From contig NZ_CP072801.1 of NCBI RefSeq assembly GCF_017901135.1, forward strand, positions 2,973,501-3,037,500: DNA of 64,000 nt, read 5' to 3'. The position numbers and the translations under genes are program-made. Origin of the DNA: Thiothrix litoralis (GTDB lineage: Bacteria > Pseudomonadota > Gammaproteobacteria > Thiotrichales > Thiotrichaceae). Numbering within the stretch: the stretch's first letter is position 1; each line of letters begins with the position of its first letter. Below the pieces are notes generated by a model that did not search any database, was not told the origin of the DNA, and worked only from the letters and a program-made list of their open reading frames with translations. Positions 16,440-25,026 of this stretch are shown in pieces.

Positions 16440-18242
16440 ATGGCTCTACTTCACTTACGCAATATCCATCTGGAAAACGGCGACAATCGCCTGTTTGACG
16501 GCATCGACCTCACCATTGAACCGGGCGAACGCTTGTGTCTGGTCGGGCGCAACGGCACGGGGAAATCCACCCTGATGAAACTGCTGTGCCGCGACATCCA
16601 ACCCGACGATGGCGAAATGATCCATCAACCCGAACTCAAGATTGCCCGGCTGCAACAAGACGTGCCCCACGATCTAGAAGCCCGCATCTTCGACATCGTA
16701 GCCGAAGGCTTGGGCGTGGTAGAACCCGAAGACGAATGGCAAATTCAATGGAAAGTCGAAACGGTACTCTCACGCATCCAGCTTGACCCCGACACCCTGT
16801 TTGAAAGCCTCTCCGGTGGCTGGAAACGCCGCGCCCTGTTAGCCCGCGCCCTCGTCGGCGAACCCGACCTGCTGCTGCTGGACGAACCAACCAACCACCT
16901 CGACATCCCCGCGATCGAATGGTTGGAAAACTTCCTGATGGGTTTCAAAAGCACCCTGCTGTTTGTCAGCCATGACCGCTCTTTCGTGCAAAAACTGGCC
17001 ACCCGCATTATCGAACTCGACCGGGGCAAACTCACCAGTTGGCCGGGCAATTTCCAGAAATACCAGGAAAACAAACAAGCCGCGCTCGATGCTGAAGCCC
17101 AACAAGCCGCACTTTTCGACAAACGCATGGCAGAAGAAGAAGTCTGGATCCGCCAAGGCGTCAAAGCCCGCCGCACCCGCAACGAAGGCCGCGTGCGCCG
17201 CCTCGAAGCCATGCGCGAAGAATTCAAGCAACGCCGCAACCTGCAAGGCAAAGTCACCGCCCAAATCGGTCAAGCGGACAGTTCCGGCAAAGTCGTCGTC
17301 GAAGCTGAACACCTCGATTACGGCTGGGATGGCACACTGCTGATTCAAGACTTCAACACCACTGTATTACGTGGCGACAAAATCGGCATTATCGGCCCTA
17401 ACGGTGTCGGTAAAACCACCCTGATCAAGCTACTGTTGGGGCAATTACAACCCACAGCGGGCAAGGTTAACCTCGGTACCCGCCTGCAAATCGCCTACTT
17501 CGACCAACACCGGGCGCAATTCGACGGTGAAAAGAACCTGCGCGATAATATCGCCTCCGGCTCGGATTTTGTCGAAGTTAACGGCCAAAAACGCCATATC
17601 ATCAGCTATTTACAAGACTTCTTGTTTACCCCGCTGCAAATCCAGAAGCCAGTGAAAGTGCTATCCGGCGGCGAACGCAACCGCTTGTTGCTGGCACGCT
17701 TATTCGCCCAGCCTTCCAACCTGCTGGTACTGGACGAACCGACCAACGACCTCGATGCCGAAACGCTGGAACTGCTTGAAGAACTGCTGATCGACTACCA
17801 AGGCACCTTATTGCTGATCTCGCATGACCGGAGTTTCCTCAACTCAGTCGTCACCCGCAGCATCGTGTTTGAAAATGATACCGTTGGCGAATACGCCGGT
17901 GGTTACGACGACTGGCTGTTACAACGTCCAACGCCATTATCCGACAAAGACAAGGCGGCTGCCAAAACGGAAAAAGCCGTAGAAAAGCCGGTGGAAGCTG
18001 CAAAACCTGCACCGAAAACCAAAAAACTCAGTTTCAAAGATCAGCGCGAACTGGAGCAGCTGCCTGCTCGTATTGAACAACTGGAAACCGCGATTGCCGC
18101 CCTGCACGAGCTGATGAGCCAACCTGACTTTTACCAGCAGGACAATGCACAAGTGGTTGCGCGGCAGGATGAGTTACAAGGGTTGGAGAGTGAACTGGAA
18201 ACCGCTTTTGCCCGCTGGGAAAACCTCGAACAACAGGCTTGA
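16440..18242 (+). CDS. uup: ABC-F family ATPase Uup
   Basis: 600 residues, cytoplasmic. Two ATP-binding cassettes: the first with GRNGTGKST and LSGGWKRR, LLLLDEPTNHLD; the second with GPNGVGKTT, LSGGERNR and LVLDEPTNDLD. The linker between them is basic (ARRTRNEGRVRRLEAMREE). The C-terminal 90 residues are Lys/Ala-rich then a coiled coil, the Uup-type C-terminal domain. ABC-F proteins act on the ribosome; Uup also affects precise transposon excision. A palindromic repeat and gene fragments follow. Confidence 0.93.
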   Translation: MALLHLRNIHLENGDNRLFDGIDLTIEPGERLCLVGRNGTGKSTLMKLLCRDIQPDDGEMIHQPELKIARLQQDVPHDLEARIFDIVAEGLGVVEPEDEWQIQWKVETVLSRIQLDPDTLFESLSGGWKRRALLARALVGEPDLLLLDEPTNHLDIPAIEWLENFLMGFKSTLLFVSHDRSFVQKLATRIIELDRGKLTSWPGNFQKYQENKQAALDAEAQQAALFDKRMAEEEVWIRQGVKARRTRNEGRVRRLEAMREEFKQRRNLQGKVTAQIGQADSSGKVVVEAEHLDYGWDGTLLIQDFNTTVLRGDKIGIIGPNGVGKTTLIKLLLGQLQPTAGKVNLGTRLQIAYFDQHRAQFDGEKNLRDNIASGSDFVEVNGQKRHIISYLQDFLFTPLQIQKPVKVLSGGERNRLLLARLFAQPSNLLVLDEPTNDLDAETLELLEELLIDYQGTLLLISHDRSFLNSVVTRSIVFENDTVGEYAGGYDDWLLQRPTPLSDKDKAAAKTEKAVEKPVEAAKPAPKTKKLSFKDQRELEQLPARIEQLETAIAALHELMSQPDFYQQDNAQVVARQDELQGLESELETAFARWENLEQQA

Positions 18243-18261
18243 CAAACACCGTGACCACCGC

Positions 18262-18313
18262 CTTCGACTGCGCTCAGGCTACGGTCGTGCCCGTTGGCTG
18301 AGCGTAGCCGAAG
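18262..18313. repeat. Intergenic inverted repeat of the CTTCGACTGCGCTCAG type
   Basis: CTTCGACTGCGCTCAG at 18262-18277 is an imperfect inverted repeat (14 of 16) of CTGAGCGTAGCCGAAG at 18298-18313, with a 20-base centre. Palindromic units of this kind (TTCGACNNNGCTCAG) are dispersed in many bacterial genomes. It lies just after uup, at the edge of a decayed region. Confidence 0.65.
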
Positions 18314-18332
18314 CCAACACACGGCTGGTCAA

Positions 18333-18449
18333 TCACGCTGCGTGTTTCAGATTCAGCTTGATGTCCAGATCGTCCCAAGGCACATACACCAGATCACTGT
18401 CATCTTTTTCAATCAAACCTTGGGCACACAAGGCATGGATTACTTGCAC
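18333..18449 (-). pseudogene. C-terminal fragment of an HTH-type regulator or antitoxin
   Basis: On the reverse strand the frame ending with TGA at 18333 encodes VIHALCAQGLIEKDDSDLVY followed by VPWDDLDIKLNLKHAA. This reads like the end of a winged-helix DNA-binding protein of the MarR-like/HVO_A0114-like antitoxin type. There is no start codon or N-terminal half upstream; instead the sequence runs into an unrelated fragment on the other strand. Assignment to that family is from memory of the pattern. Confidence 0.5.
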
Positions 18450-18669
18450 ACTGGATTATCAAAGCGTGAACGGTCAGCGAGTGAAACGTCAGATTTTCAG
18501 CCCCGGCAGTTATTCCGAACTGTTTTTTCTGGATGAAGCCACCGCTTTCACGGCTGGGCATCGACCTCGTGCCCAATGCCGCCGAGAACGTTTCAATACT
18601 TTTAAAGCGGCGTGGTGTAAAGCCAATCGTGGGGATGAATCAGCAAAACTGTCTGTTACTGAACTGGAT

Positions 18670-18700
18670 AAAAAAACCGGCTTACTCGAAAGTAAGCCGG
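18670..18700 (-). terminator. Rho-independent terminator, minus strand
   Basis: Perfect 10-bp stem with a TTCG tetraloop on the minus strand, then a run of seven T (plus-strand A at 18670-18676). On the plus strand no T-run follows the stem, so it is not the uup terminator. Confidence 0.8.
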
Positions 18701-18743
18701 TGAATAGATGCCAGTGGTCAGTTGAGGGGTCTCTCTGGCATTC
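18670..18743 (-). ncRNA. Candidate small RNA with UUCG-loop terminator, about 74 nt
   Basis: On the minus strand an extended -10 (TGC then TATACT, 18749-18757) is followed, from a start near 18743, by a hairpin with a perfect 7-bp stem ATGCCAG/CTGGCAT around a 20-nt loop, then a 10-bp stem CCGGCTTACT/AGTAAGCCGG closed by TTCG (18677-18700), then seven T. No gene on this strand lies upstream before the plus-strand cmoM, so the unit stands alone. No start codon with a ribosome binding site is seen. It could instead be the leftover leader of a lost gene. Confidence 0.5.
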
Positions 18744-18748
18744 TTAAA

Positions 18749-18757
18749 AGTATAGCA
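18749..18757 (-). promoter_or_regulatory. Extended -10 element TGCTATACT
   Basis: TGC-TATACT on the minus strand, 6-7 bases before the proposed small RNA start. Upstream lie two ACCGCTG direct repeats and a GTAAAC-AGCG-GTTTAC palindrome (about 18766-18781), a possible regulator site. Confidence 0.45.
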
Positions 18758-18854
18758 AACCAGCGGTAAACAGCGGTTTACACGTCAAGATTTTTTTGTC
18801 ACTTTTTTCAAAAAAATCGGTGAAATAACCTAGTAATCACCATAGGCTCCCAGG

Positions 18855-19628
18855 ATGAAGCAAGACCGTATTTTCGATGGGCTGGCACAACGCTTCCAGC
18901 GCAGCATTTACGATGACCCGCGAGGCGTGATCCGTCTCGCCATTTTGCAAGACGATTTGCAGGCATTGGTAGTGGATAGCGGCACGCGCCCCTTGCAAAT
19001 TCTCGATGCAGGTGGCGGCTTGGGGCAAATGGCTATCTGGCTGGCACAACAAGGTCATCAAATCGTGCTAGCAGAACCTTCCGGCGACATGTTGCAACGC
19101 GCCGAAGCCACCATTGCCCAACAAGGTTTACAAGACTCCATCCACCTGCTGCAAGCCAGCGTGCAAGAGTTGGTCAGTAAAGGTTGCGGCCCCTTTGACC
19201 TGATCACCTTCCACGCCGTGCTCGAATGGCTGGCGGAACCACGCGCCGTGCTGGAGCAATTACTGCATTGCCTGAAACCGGGTGGCTCGCTGTCACTGAT
19301 GTTTTTCAACCACCATTCCACCGTCATGCGTCGCCTGATTGCCGGGGATTTGGACACGGTAAGCCGGGGCAACATCGCCAGTGACGGACGCCAAGGGCTA
19401 GCCCCGATTTCCCCCCTGAAACCCGAGGAAGTGCTCGTCTGGCTAGCCGAACTGGGGCTGGAACTGGACACTTGGTCAGGGGTGCGCTGTTTCTACGACT
19501 ACATGTACCACGGCGTGCGCAAAACCGCCAAGCTGGAAGAAGTACTGCCGCTGGAACGCCTCTATTCGCGGCAGGAACCGTGGCGCTCCCTTGCCCGTTA
19601 TCAGCACATGCTGTGCCGCAAACTGTAA
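18855..19628 (+). CDS. cmoM: tRNA 5-carboxymethoxyuridine methyltransferase CmoM
   Basis: 257-residue SAM-dependent methyltransferase that methylates the cmo5U wobble nucleoside of certain tRNAs. It begins MKQDRIFDGLAQRFQRSIYD, closely following the family start, and has motif I ILDAGGGLGQMAIWLA and FHAVLEWLAEPRAVL. The C-terminal segment has TWSGVRCFYDYMYH and ends SLARYQHMLCRKL as in E. coli CmoM (from memory). A TAGTAATCACC leader and weak GGAG precede the ATG. It is convergent with the SCO1 gene, 3 bases apart. Confidence 0.88.
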   Translation: MKQDRIFDGLAQRFQRSIYDDPRGVIRLAILQDDLQALVVDSGTRPLQILDAGGGLGQMAIWLAQQGHQIVLAEPSGDMLQRAEATIAQQGLQDSIHLLQASVQELVSKGCGPFDLITFHAVLEWLAEPRAVLEQLLHCLKPGGSLSLMFFNHHSTVMRRLIAGDLDTVSRGNIASDGRQGLAPISPLKPEEVLVWLAELGLELDTWSGVRCFYDYMYHGVRKTAKLEEVLPLERLYSRQEPWRSLARYQHMLCRKL

Positions 19629-19631
19629 ACC

Positions 19632-20228
19632 TTACAACCAGCGGCGGATAGCGGCGGCCAATTCTGCGGGCGGCACGGCGTGTTGTACCTGTTCCTGTAC
19701 TTTGCCTTGCTTATCCAGCACGTACAGGATCGCGGAATGGTCAATGGTATACGCCATCGCCGACCCCGGCACTTCCACCTTGCGGTAAAACGCACCGTAA
19801 CGCCGGGTAATTTCCTGCAACTCTGCCTGCGTGCCGCTCACACCGACCAAGCTCGGGTGAAAATAACCCACGTAACGCTGGATGTGTTCCAAGGTATCGC
19901 GCTCCGGGTCAACCGAGACGAACAAACCTTGCACTTTGGCGACTTCTGCCGAGGTCAACAGCGCCAATGCCGCTTTCAGGGTCGCCATCGACGTCGGGCA
20001 AATATCCGGGCAGGCGGTATACCCAAAATACAGCACCACTACTTTGCCCCGAAAGTCCGCCAGATTAACCGCACCCTTAGCGGATTGCAGGGTGAAATCC
20101 CCGCCTTGTGGCAGGGGGAGACCGGATTTATTTGCATCCGAGGCTAGCCACCCGCTTGAGGTAAATAACCACGCGCCACCCACGCCCAGCACCACCGCCA
20201 GCAACAACCCGAGCATTTGTTTCCACAT
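19632..20228 (-). CDS. SCO1/SenC family copper chaperone
   Basis: 198 residues with one N-terminal membrane anchor (residues 5-25) and a thioredoxin-like domain outside. The copper ligands are visible: the CPDIC motif in YTACPDICPTSMATL and the distal His in TIDHSAILYV. SCO proteins deliver copper to the CuA centre of cytochrome c oxidase. No oxidase genes lie in this window. Length is typical. Confidence 0.93.
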   Translation of the reverse strand: MWKQMLGLLLAVVLGVGGAWLFTSSGWLASDANKSGLPLPQGGDFTLQSAKGAVNLADFRGKVVVLYFGYTACPDICPTSMATLKAALALLTSAEVAKVQGLFVSVDPERDTLEHIQRYVGYFHPSLVGVSGTQAELQEITRRYGAFYRKVEVPGSAMAYTIDHSAILYVLDKQGKVQEQVQHAVPPAELAAAIRRWL

Positions 20229-20362
20229 AAGGCTCTACTCAATTGACTCATTAAAGTGTTAAGATACCCCTAATCACAGGGGCTTTCCTTGAAAAAAAAC
20301 AAGCAGGATAATATTAAAAACAATGTCCTGTCCGTGGAAAACATTATCTGCGTATTATAAAA

Positions 20363-21235
20363 ATGTCTGTATTACCCATGAATCTGGCGAATGAGCCGCT
20401 AGCAAAAACCTTCCCCATCGCCGCAGTACTGCACCTGCTGCTGATTTTTGGCGTTGGCTTCTTGCCTGAAATCAACCAGAACACCAAGTTCGCGCCCGTG
20501 CTGGATATTACCCTCGTGCAAACGCATTCCGACGTTGTGCCCGAGGTGGTGGATTTTATTGCCCAAGCCAACCAGCAAGCCAGCGGCAGCAGCGATGAAA
20601 AGAACCGCCCACAAAGCCCGCTTTCCTCGTTGTTACCGATAGAAAGCAGTGGTGAATCACCGCTCCAGTCGGAAGCTGGTTCGCCCGACACCCCGCTCAA
20701 GCTCACCCCACAAATCCTCACTACCAAGGGTGAAACCTTCAAGCGCGTCGAAAAACTGCCCGAGCAGCCTGAAGAGAATGAGGATGTGCCCGTCGCCGAC
20801 GAACGTACCGATGCCACCGAAGAAATTGCCCAATTACTCACCGAAATGGATGAAGATGAAGCCCGTTACGCCCGTCGCCCACGTATCCACTTCATTGACG
20901 CGGTAAGCGCCAAAAGTGCCGTGGAGGCCGAATACATCGACACCTGGATCAAAAAAATCGAGCGCATCGGCAATATCAACTTCCCCGAAGAAGCCATTGC
21001 CCGCAACCTCAGTGGCAAACTTATCCTGAATGCCACACTGGATCATGAGGGACGTGTCGTGGATGCGCAAATTAGTCTATCATCAGGGTATGACGTGTTG
21101 GACAAAGCGGCACTGCGCATTATCAAACTCGCAGGCCCTTACCCCGCACTCCCCGACGAAATCCGCCGCAAGTGGGATCAACTCAACATTACTCGCACGT
21201 GGATTTTCCACAGCGGCATCCTGAATACCCAGTAA
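20363..21235 (+). CDS. TonB-family energy transducer
   Basis: 290 residues: short cytoplasmic start, one hydrophobic helix at about 17-35 (PIAAVLHLLLIFGVGFL), a long periplasmic linker rich in Glu, Ser and Pro (60-165), and a C-terminal TonB domain at 195-290 (NLSGKLILNATLDHEGRVVD, then SSGYDVLDKAALRI). TonB couples proton motive force to outer-membrane receptors such as BtuB at 31811. The linker is less Pro-Lys-rich than in enteric TonB. No exbBD genes adjoin it. The 127 bases upstream are AT-rich and hold the promoter, not resolved. Confidence 0.87.
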   Translation: MSVLPMNLANEPLAKTFPIAAVLHLLLIFGVGFLPEINQNTKFAPVLDITLVQTHSDVVPEVVDFIAQANQQASGSSDEKNRPQSPLSSLLPIESSGESPLQSEAGSPDTPLKLTPQILTTKGETFKRVEKLPEQPEENEDVPVADERTDATEEIAQLLTEMDEDEARYARRPRIHFIDAVSAKSAVEAEYIDTWIKKIERIGNINFPEEAIARNLSGKLILNATLDHEGRVVDAQISLSSGYDVLDKAALRIIKLAGPYPALPDEIRRKWDQLNITRTWIFHSGILNTQ

Positions 21236-21258
21236 GCCCAGCATTAACCGGAACAGCC

Positions 21259-21825
21259 GTGACCCAAGACATACTCAACCTGCGTAACCATCTGCTGATC
21301 GCCATGCCCAATATGGGCGACCCGAACTTTGACCATACGGTCAGCCTGATCTGTCAGCATGACGAATTCGGCGCGTTTGGCGTGACCGTCAACCGCCCGC
21401 TGGGCATGACGGTCGGCGAATTGTTTGAGCAACTCGACATCAATATCGACGATCCGCACATTGCCGGGCAATTTGCCCTCAGTGGTGGGCCGGTGCAGGC
21501 CGAGCAAGGCTTCGTGCTACACGACGGCTCACGCAATTGGGAAAGCACCTTGCGGGTCTCGGATGAATTGGCGCTAACCTCTTCCCGCGACATCCTGCAA
21601 GACATTGCCCACGGCAACGGCCCTGCGCACTTCTTGCTGCTGCTGGGCTGTGCAGGCTGGAGCCCCGGTCAAGTGGAACACGAAATCAAGGAAAATACCT
21701 GGCTCACCTGCCCATGTACGCCCCCCATCCTGTTTGAAATGCCGTATCAGGATCGCTGGCAAGGCGCGGCACGGACACTGGGTATCGACGTTAACCTGCT
21801 GGGCATTGCCGCAGGTCACGCATGA
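21259..21825 (+). CDS. YqgE/AlgH family protein
   Basis: 188 residues from a GTG start at 21259. The reading frame opens earlier, but the VTQDILNLRNHLLIAMPNM start fits the family, and GGAA lies a few bases upstream. Family motifs: DPNFDHTVSLICQHDEFGAF, NRPLGMTVGELF, SGGPVQ, GCAGWSPGQVEHEI. Function is not established; it is usually next to ruvX/yqgF, as here, with a 4-base overlap. Confidence 0.92.
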   Translation: MTQDILNLRNHLLIAMPNMGDPNFDHTVSLICQHDEFGAFGVTVNRPLGMTVGELFEQLDINIDDPHIAGQFALSGGPVQAEQGFVLHDGSRNWESTLRVSDELALTSSRDILQDIAHGNGPAHFLLLLGCAGWSPGQVEHEIKENTWLTCPCTPPILFEMPYQDRWQGAARTLGIDVNLLGIAAGHA

Positions 21826-22268
21826 GCCACATGACTATCTTAGGCTTTGATTACGGCAAGGCACGCATTGGCGTTGCCATTACCAATACCCTCACCGGTA
21901 TCGCCACCCCGCAATCCACCGTGCAAGCACAGGATGGCGTACCTGACTGGAACGCCATTACTCGCTGCCTGCAAGAATGGCAGCCCAAGCGGCTGGTCGT
22001 GGGAATGCCCCGCAAGCTGGATGGCTCGGATAGCGCCATGCAGGAACCGATTTTACGCTTCATCCGCCAACTGGAAGGCCGCTACGGTCTGCCAGTGGAC
22101 GTGGTGAGTGAACAACTGTCTTCCCTCGAAGCCGAGCAACGTCTCAAGCAGACACGGCAAGCGGGGCGTAAACGTAAAGTGCGCAAAGAAGAAATTGACC
22201 AAATAGCAGCAACCATCATTCTGGAAAGCTGGATTCAGGAATACCATCATGGACAACAAAAATTATAA
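21822..22268 (+). CDS. ruvX: Putative pre-16S rRNA nuclease / Holliday junction resolvase-like RuvX (YqgF)
   Basis: 148 residues, RNase H-like fold. It shows the family start ILGFDYGKARIGVAI with the catalytic Asp, and VVGMPRKLDGSD and VVSEQLSSLEAEQRL further on; it ends IDQIAATIILESWI. YqgF proteins mature the 16S rRNA 5' end. ATG overlaps the algH stop (ATGA), and its end overlaps pyrR by 20 bases, so the three genes form one transcription unit. Confidence 0.93.
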   Translation: MSHMTILGFDYGKARIGVAITNTLTGIATPQSTVQAQDGVPDWNAITRCLQEWQPKRLVVGMPRKLDGSDSAMQEPILRFIRQLEGRYGLPVDVVSEQLSSLEAEQRLKQTRQAGRKRKVRKEEIDQIAATIILESWIQEYHHGQQKL

Positions 22269-22755
22269 CGTTACCGCGCTGCTCGACCAACTCGAACAGC
22301 AGACTCGCCAATGGATACAGAACCATCACATTACCGACCCGGTAATGGTCGGCCTGCACACCGGCGGCGTCTGGGTGGCACAAGCATTGCACCAGCGCCT
22401 CCATATCCCGGAAGAGCTGGGCGAGCTGAACACCACCTTCTACCGTGACGATTTTAGTCAGGTTGGGCTGCACCGCCAGCAAAAGCCTTCACGCCTGCCG
22501 TTTGAGATTGAAAATCGCCACGTCTTGCTGGTGGATGACGTGATCTACACCGGGCGCACCCTACGCGGCGCGATGAATGAGCTGTTCGATTTCGGCCGCC
22601 CTGCCAGCATCACCGCCATCGCGTTGATTGCCCGCGAAGGCCGCGAACTGCCGATTGAACCGCAAATCGTCGCGCTGCACGAAGAGCCTGGCAGCGCTTT
22701 CCGCTACCAGATTTCCGGCCCGGAACCGCTGACCCTGCAATTGCTGGAAGCCTGA
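22249..22755 (+). CDS. pyrR: PyrR: pyrimidine operon regulator / uracil phosphoribosyltransferase
   Basis: 168 residues, type I phosphoribosyltransferase fold with the PRPP loop VLLVDDVIYTGRTLRGAM and an N-terminal GLHTGGVWVAQ segment. In Gram-positives PyrR binds pyr mRNA leaders; in proteobacteria the RNA-binding role is less certain and enzyme activity is more likely. It starts inside ruvX, overlapping by 20 bases. pyrB/pyrC, its common neighbours, are absent; cobalamin genes follow. Confidence 0.9.
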   Translation: MDNKNYNVTALLDQLEQQTRQWIQNHHITDPVMVGLHTGGVWVAQALHQRLHIPEELGELNTTFYRDDFSQVGLHRQQKPSRLPFEIENRHVLLVDDVIYTGRTLRGAMNELFDFGRPASITAIALIAREGRELPIEPQIVALHEEPGSAFRYQISGPEPLTLQLLEA

Positions 22756-22760
22756 AACCC

Positions 22761-23291
22761 TTGCAAGCCTTAATCCTTGGCGGCGCACGCTCCGGCAAAA
22801 GCCGCCACGCCGAGACCCTTGCCCAGCAGTCCGGGCGTGAGGTGATCTACATCGCCACCGCAACCGCGCACGATGCCGAAATGCACGCCCGCATTGCTCA
22901 CCACCGCGCTTCACGCCCCGCCCATTGGCAGACCATCGAGGAACCGCTGGCACTGGCAACCACCCTGCAACAATACGCCGCCCCCGGACGCTTGCTGCTG
23001 GTCGATTGCCTGACCCTATGGCTCACCAACCTATTATGTCAGGAAGATGCCAACCGCCTGCCCACCGAAACGCAAGCCTTGCTGGAATGCTTGCCACAAC
23101 TGCCCGGTGATCTGCTGCTGGTCAGCAACGAAGTCGGTCTGGGCGTTGTACCGTTAGGCGAACTAACCCGGCGTTACGTCGACCACGCAGGCCAGCTTCA
23201 CCAGCAACTGGCAGCGCAACTGGCAACGGTAGTATTCATGGTGGCAGGTTTGCCGCACCCACTGAAAGGAATCATGCCATGGAATGGTTAA
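22761..23291 (+). CDS. cobU: Adenosylcobinamide kinase / guanylyltransferase
   Basis: 176 residues, nucleotide loop assembly of B12. P-loop GGARSGKS at 7-14, the catalytic His region ARIAHHRASRPAHW, and VDCLTLWLTNLL with the Walker B-like Asp; SNEVGLGVVP completes the signature. The start is TTG at 22761, 5 bases after pyrR; no ATG gives the intact P-loop. The end overlaps cobT by 13 bases. Confidence 0.93.
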   Translation: MQALILGGARSGKSRHAETLAQQSGREVIYIATATAHDAEMHARIAHHRASRPAHWQTIEEPLALATTLQQYAAPGRLLLVDCLTLWLTNLLCQEDANRLPTETQALLECLPQLPGDLLLVSNEVGLGVVPLGELTRRYVDHAGQLHQQLAAQLATVVFMVAGLPHPLKGIMPWNG

Positions 23292-24322
23292 AGACCCCCG
23301 TAAAAGCCCCCAACGTGGCGGCGATAGCAGCGGCACACTTACGCCAGTCGCAACTCACCAAACCCCCCGGCGCACTGGGTGAGCTGGAAGCGGTTGCCAT
23401 CCGCCTTGCTGGATTACAAGGCAGTGAACAACCCGCTGTCGACAAGGTACACATCAGTGTCTTCGCCGCCGACCACGGGGTGGCCGAAGAGGGTGTCTCA
23501 GCTTTCCCGCAAGCCGTTACCGTGCAAATGGTGCACAACTTTCTGAATGGCGGCGCGGCCATTAACGTGCTGGCACGCGCACTGGGCGCAACCTTGGAAA
23601 TCGTCGATGTCGGCGTCAAAACCCCGATTACGCACCCCAAGCTCATTAGCCAACGGTCAGGTAATGGCACGGCGAACAGCGCCCTCGATGCCGCCATGAC
23701 CAGCGCCCAACTCAACCTTGCCCTACAAGCCGGGGCGGATGCCGCAGAACGCGCCCACGCCAGTAATGCCGAGCTATTCATCGGCGGAGAAATGGGCATT
23801 GCCAATACCACCGCCGCGACCGCGATGTATTGTGCCTTGCTGGATGTGGCGATACTCGATGCTACCGGCTCCGGTACAGGTCTGGACCACGCGGGCATCG
23901 AGCACAAGGTAAACGTGATTCGCCGCATCCTCAACCAGCACCGCAGCCATTTCGACGAGCCGCTGGAAGTGTTGCGCCGCTTGGGTGGCTTTGAAATCGC
24001 AGCCCTGACTGGCGCGTATCTGCGGGCTGCCCAGCTTGGCTTGCCCGTGCTGGTGGACGGTTTCATCAGCACTGCCGCCGCGCTGATTGCTAGCAAGGTA
24101 CAGCCCAGCGTGGCAGACTGGTTATTCCTGTCGCATACCTCGGCAGAACCGGGGCATTTCTTTGCTGTTGCCGCATTAAAACAGCGCCCTCTGCTAGACT
24201 TAAACTTACGCTTGGGCGAAGGCAGCGGTGCTGCGGTTGCCGTCCCCCTGTTACGCTTGGCCTGTGCCTTGCACAACCAGATGGCAACCTTCGCTGAAGC
24301 GGCTGTGGCCGGAAAACTGTGA
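23279..24322 (+). CDS. cobT: Nicotinate-nucleotide--dimethylbenzimidazole phosphoribosyltransferase
   Basis: 347 residues; activates the lower ligand to alpha-ribazole phosphate. Motifs include LTKPPGALGELEAVA, FAADHGVAEEGVSAFPQAVT, GEMGIANTTAATAM and the C-terminal catalytic-Glu region LRLGEGSGAAVAVPLL. Length is typical. It overlaps cobU by 13 bases and the next gene by 4 bases (GTGA). A long open frame on the opposite strand is a shadow. Confidence 0.95.
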   Translation: MEWLKTPVKAPNVAAIAAAHLRQSQLTKPPGALGELEAVAIRLAGLQGSEQPAVDKVHISVFAADHGVAEEGVSAFPQAVTVQMVHNFLNGGAAINVLARALGATLEIVDVGVKTPITHPKLISQRSGNGTANSALDAAMTSAQLNLALQAGADAAERAHASNAELFIGGEMGIANTTAATAMYCALLDVAILDATGSGTGLDHAGIEHKVNVIRRILNQHRSHFDEPLEVLRRLGGFEIAALTGAYLRAAQLGLPVLVDGFISTAAALIASKVQPSVADWLFLSHTSAEPGHFFAVAALKQRPLLDLNLRLGEGSGAAVAVPLLRLACALHNQMATFAEAAVAGKL

Positions 24323-25026
24323 GTACCGCGATGCAAAACGACACTGACGCAAGCAACACCAACCCGGAAGTGGTTCCTGACGAACCGCAGGAAACCGTTG
24401 CGCCCCCTGAAGAACAACCGCCTGAACCCATCACCATACCCACCACGGTGGACTTGTTACGCCACGGACAAGTGGTTACGCCGAACCTGTTTTGCGCCCC
24501 CAGCAACGAACCACTCGGCAACCATGGCTGGAAGCAACTGACGTTAGCAACCCAGCGCGGGCAGTGGGATATGGTCATCAGTTCCCCCAGTCGTCGCTGC
24601 CATGACTTTGCCCGCCTGTTGGCACAACGCCTGAACTGCCCGTTTGGAGTTGACCCGCGCTTTGGGGAAATGGATTTTGGTGACTGGATCGGTAAACCCC
24701 AAACCACCATCTGGGAAGAATACCCAGAGCTGATGCAACAACTGTGGTATCAACCACGCCGTTTTGTCGCGCCTAATGGCGAGGCGATGGAAGATTTCAT
24801 CGACCGGGTACAACAAGCATGGGATGAATTGCAAACCCTCTATGCCGGGAAAAACATCTTGCTGTTGACTCATGCAGGCGTGATCCGCGTGGTACTCGCC
24901 AAGGTGCTGAATATCCTCTACCAGCGCAGTTTGCGGTTTGAAGTCGGCTACGCGCAGATTACCCGCGTGCGCACTTACCCGGATGGCGAAACCTCATTGT
25001 TGGCGCACGGTTTGCCGCACGCTTGA
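24319..25026 (+). CDS. cobC: Histidine phosphatase, probable alpha-ribazole phosphatase
   Basis: 235 residues, GTG start overlapping the cobT stop. After a Pro/Glu-rich, probably unstructured extension of about 45 residues (unusual), the phosphoglycerate-mutase-like domain has the RHG motif (VDLLRHGQVV), SSPSRRCHDFA, FGEMDFGDWIG and the second His in LLTHAGVIRV. Placement between cobT and cobS supports removal of phosphate from alpha-ribazole 5'-phosphate or adenosylcobalamin 5'-phosphate. The extension and divergent body leave some room for another phosphatase role. Confidence 0.82.
   Translation: MSTAMQNDTDASNTNPEVVPDEPQETVAPPEEQPPEPITIPTTVDLLRHGQVVTPNLFCAPSNEPLGNHGWKQLTLATQRGQWDMVISSPSRRCHDFARLLAQRLNCPFGVDPRFGEMDFGDWIGKPQTTIWEEYPELMQQLWYQPRRFVAPNGEAMEDFIDRVQQAWDELQTLYAGKNILLLTHAGVIRVVLAKVLNILYQRSLRFEVGYAQITRVRTYPDGETSLLAHGLPHA

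Larger units (their letters stand above)
18454..18747 (+). pseudogene. Fragment of a conserved hypothetical protein (LFFLDEATAF...GHRP motif)
   Basis: The plus-strand frame from about 18454 shows YSELFFLDEATAFTAGHRPR then AQCRRERFNTFKAAW, a motif set I recall from a conserved family of unknown function in many bacteria. The expected N-terminus is missing: the open frame runs backwards into the repeat and the antisense of the HTH fragment. Its second Cys of the usual GHRPCxxCRR is Arg here, another sign of decay. The last 25 codons run through the candidate small RNA terminator and are probably not part of the original gene. Confidence 0.45.

Noticed and set aside
18145-18747. 200-codon continuous frame after uup as a real gene
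   Set aside because: It starts inside uup and crosses the palindromic repeat and the antisense of an HTH fragment; only the part after about 18454 resembles a protein family.
23272-24417. 381-codon frame opposite cobT
   Set aside because: Shadow of cobT; Ala/Ser/Arg-rich composition and no motifs.
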